A stretch of 64,000 nucleotides of DNA from Acidovorax delafieldii (GTDB lineage: Bacteria; Pseudomonadota; Gammaproteobacteria; Burkholderiales; Burkholderiaceae_C). The DNA lies in assembly GCA_002377855.1 (NCBI GenBank), contig DFQQ01000035.1:1-64000 (forward strand), given 5' to 3'. The notes beneath the pieces were generated by a model. It saw nothing but the letters and a program-made list of their open reading frames with translations, had not been told where the DNA came from and made no database searches. This document shows, piece by piece, positions 62,412 to 64,000 of the stretch; the first letter of the stretch is position 1; the number at the start of each line of letters is the position of its first letter. The position numbers were made by a program, and so were the translations under genes.

Positions 62412-64000
62412 TCACTGGAATTCCAGAATGATCTGATCCACTGCCAGCGAGTCGCCCTTGCCTGCGGTGATCTTGCCGACCACACCGTCCTGCGCGGCAA
62501 AGAGGATGTTCTCCATCTTCATGGCTTCAATGACAGCGAGCTTTTCGCCTGCCTGCACCTTCTGGCCAGGCTGCACCGCCACATCGACCAGCAGGCCGGG
62601 CATGGGCGAGAGCAGAAACTTGGACAGGTCCGGCGGTGCCTTGAACGGCATCAGCTTGTGCAGCCGCGCGCCCAGGGGCGACAGCACCAGTGCGTCGATC
62701 TGCGTACCGTTGTGCGCAATGCGCAGCGCCAGCGGATTCTTGCCCACGCCGCGCTCTACCTGCGCGGTAAAGCCCTGGCCATTGCACGCACCCTGCACGC
62801 GGATTTGGCCCAGTGTGGCGTTGCTACTGATCTGATAGCTGGTACCGCCCACCAGTACAGCGCTGGAGCCCGATTTGTCCTCAAAGTCGGACACCGTCAC
62901 CTCGTGGTGCTGGTTCTGCCCTTCGGCGCCCAGCGTGACCACCACAAACTGCTCGCCCACCTTCACCTCGTGACCCGCCAGCTGGCCGCTGATCCCCGAG
63001 GCGCGCGCTCGGTAGCGGCGGTGCATGAAGGCGGCCAGCGCCACCAAGAACAGCGGGTCGCTGTGCGGCACATCTTCGGCGTGAAAGCCCTTGCCGTAGT
63101 TCTCGGCAATGAAGCCGGTGTTGAAGTCGCCGGTCACAAACTTGGTGTGCGCCAGCAGCGCGGCCTGGAACGGGATGTTGCTGCTGATGCCGCGAATCAC
63201 AAAGCCGTTGAGCGCCGCGCGCATCTTGGCAATCGCATCGTTGCGGTCCGTGCCGTGCACGATGAGCTTGGCGATCATCGAGTCGTAGAACATCGGGATC
63301 TCGCCGCCCTCGTACACGCCGGTGTCCACCCGCACGCCCAATTTTTTGGTCGTATCGGACTGGAACATGCTCTCTTCCGGTGGCTGAAAGCGCACGAGGC
63401 GGCCAGTCGATGGCAGAAAGTTGCGGAACGGGTCTTCGGCGTTGATACGGCACTCGATGGCCCAGCCGTCGCGCTTCACATCGGCTTGCGTGAGGGGCAA
63501 CTTTTCGCCGGCCGCCACGCGGATCATCAGCTCCACCAGGTCCAGGCCAGTGATGCATTCCGTCACCGGGTGCTCCACCTGCAGGCGGGTGTTCATCTCC
63601 AGGAAGTAGAAGTCCTGGTCCTTGCCGACCACGAACTCCACCGTGCCTGCTGACTGGTACTTCACGGCCTTGGCCAGTTGCACCGCTTGCTCGCCCATGG
63701 CCTTGCGCGTGGCGTCGCTGATGAAGGGCGACGGTGCCTCTTCGATCACCTTCTGGTGGCGGCGCTGGATGGAGCACTCGCGCTCGTTCAGGTAGATCAC
63801 GTTTCCGTGGCTGTCGCCCAGCACCTGGATCTCGATGTGGCGCGGCTCCTGCACAAACTTCTCGATGAAGATGCGGTCGTCGCCAAAGCTGTTGCGGGCC
63901 TCGTTCTGGCAACTGGCAAAGCCTTCAAACGCTTCCTTGTCGTTGAATGCCACGCGCAGGCCCTTGCCGCCGCCGCCCGCGCTGGCCTTGATCATCACGG
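62412..64000 (-). CDS. pccA: acetyl/propionyl-CoA carboxylase alpha subunit, 3' part
   Basis: Partial: the coding frame continues past the right edge, and 529 codons are inside the window. Seen from its N-terminal side are MIKASAGGGGKGLR (ATP-grasp glycine loop), EKFVQEPRHIEIQVLGD, ECSIQRRHQKVIEEAPSP, EMNTRLQVEHPVTE, and the biotin carboxylase C-domain. The C-terminus has the biotinyl lysine in VIEAMKMENI. A BT linker region lies between. It is probably propionyl-CoA carboxylase alpha, but acetyl-CoA type cannot be excluded. Codons over 62821-62884 resemble the dispersed repeat. Confidence 0.9.
   Translation of the reverse strand, partial: VMIKASAGGGGKGLRVAFNDKEAFEGFASCQNEARNSFGDDRIFIEKFVQEPRHIEIQVLGDSHGNVIYLNERECSIQRRHQKVIEEAPSPFISDATRKAMGEQAVQLAKAVKYQSAGTVEFVVGKDQDFYFLEMNTRLQVEHPVTECITGLDLVELMIRVAAGEKLPLTQADVKRDGWAIECRINAEDPFRNFLPSTGRLVRFQPPEESMFQSDTTKKLGVRVDTGVYEGGEIPMFYDSMIAKLIVHGTDRNDAIAKMRAALNGFVIRGISSNIPFQAALLAHTKFVTGDFNTGFIAENYGKGFHAEDVPHSDPLFLVALAAFMHRRYRARASGISGQLAGHEVKVGEQFVVVTLGAEGQNQHHEVTVSDFEDKSGSSAVLVGGTSYQISSNATLGQIRVQGACNGQGFTAQVERGVGKNPLALRIAHNGTQIDALVLSPLGARLHKLMPFKAPPDLSKFLLSPMPGLLVDVAVQPGQKVQAGEKLAVIEAMKMENILFAAQDGVVGKITAGKGDSLAVDQIILEFQ
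62821..62884 (-). repeat. intragenic copy of dispersed repeat in carboxylase gene
   Basis: The minus strand has ATCGGGCTCCAGCGCTG, then CGGTACCAGCTATCAGATC and AGTAGCAACG, matching family landmarks GGCTCCAGCGCT, AGCTATCA and AGTAGCA with correct spacing. It encodes GSSAVLVGGTSYQISS of the BT/linker region. Confidence 0.55.

Noticed and set aside
1..64000. CRISPR arrays or rRNA genes
   Set aside because: No regularly spaced direct repeats of 24-40 bp and no rRNA sequence were found in the window.

Overview
The window is about 64 kb of GC-rich bacterial chromosome. Protein similarity, the betaproteobacterial isc-dnaQ layout, the fused lipoyl-E3 pyruvate dehydrogenase and a dispersed short repeat that I associate with Comamonadaceae all point to Burkholderiales, family Comamonadaceae (Acidovorax-like). 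Most of it is core genome with short intergenic gaps. There is no rRNA, no CRISPR array and no intact prophage. The last gene runs off the right edge.

Layout. 0-4.1 kb: a nucleotidyltransferase-like gene, an aromatic aminotransferase and uvrB. 4.1-10.6 kb: the complete isc operon (iscR-iscS-iscU-iscA-hscB-hscA-fdx) joined to dnaQ, with an IscR-type promoter site and a terminator-like hairpin between iscA and hscB. 10.6-10.9 kb: two identical tRNA-Val(CAC) genes and a strong terminator. 11-16.4 kb: acetylpolyamine amidohydrolase, an LhgO-like FAD oxidoreductase, an ElaB/YqjE/YqjK-type membrane trio, pyrD and rpiA. 16.4-23.4 kb (minus strand): a glutaredoxin-like periplasmic protein, oligopeptidase A, folD and a two-component system. 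23.5-30.2 kb: aceE-aceF-lpdA plus a small DUF3079 gene. 30.5-43.7 kb: an Ask_Ect-type aspartate kinase, an orphan AAA ATPase, a methyltransferase overlapping an EVE-domain gene tail to tail, envelope proteins, HPP-CBS, an SNF2 helicase, NlpC/P60 and an isochorismatase-like hydrolase. 44-48.4 kb: glyoxalase I and a thioesterase facing a MarR regulator, MaoC and a MATE pump; then an SDR gene. 48.5-50.9 kb: a divergent KfrA-like/tyrosine-recombinase pair that looks like the TnpT/TnpS resolution module of Tn4651-type transposons, but with no transposase. 50.9-54.5 kb: a sulfide-response locus with a BigR-type repressor, two YeeE/YedE-type membrane proteins, a persulfide dioxygenase-like enzyme, rhodanese, DUF2892 and an AhpD-like protein around a very symmetrical operator. 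54.8-59.7 kb: a cysteine-free periplasmic molybdopterin-fold protein, a hybrid kinase and an HD-GYP regulator. 59.9-64 kb (minus strand): bioB, a thioesterase, a VOC protein and the 3' part of a biotin carboxylase alpha subunit.

Main points for a second look: (1) a roughly 60-bp palindromic repeat occurs at least nine times between genes and apparently four times inside genes, including the Ala/Pro linkers of aceF and lpdA; (2) a 160-bp full-length palindrome sits inside one intergenic copy of that repeat; (3) the orphan TnpS/TnpT-like module with a candidate core site; (4) face-to-face promoters buried in a 41-bp operator at the sulfide locus; (5) the signalling operon built around a molybdopterin-fold protein that lacks the metal-ligand cysteine; (6) a convergent gene pair whose 3' ends overlap by 280 bp.
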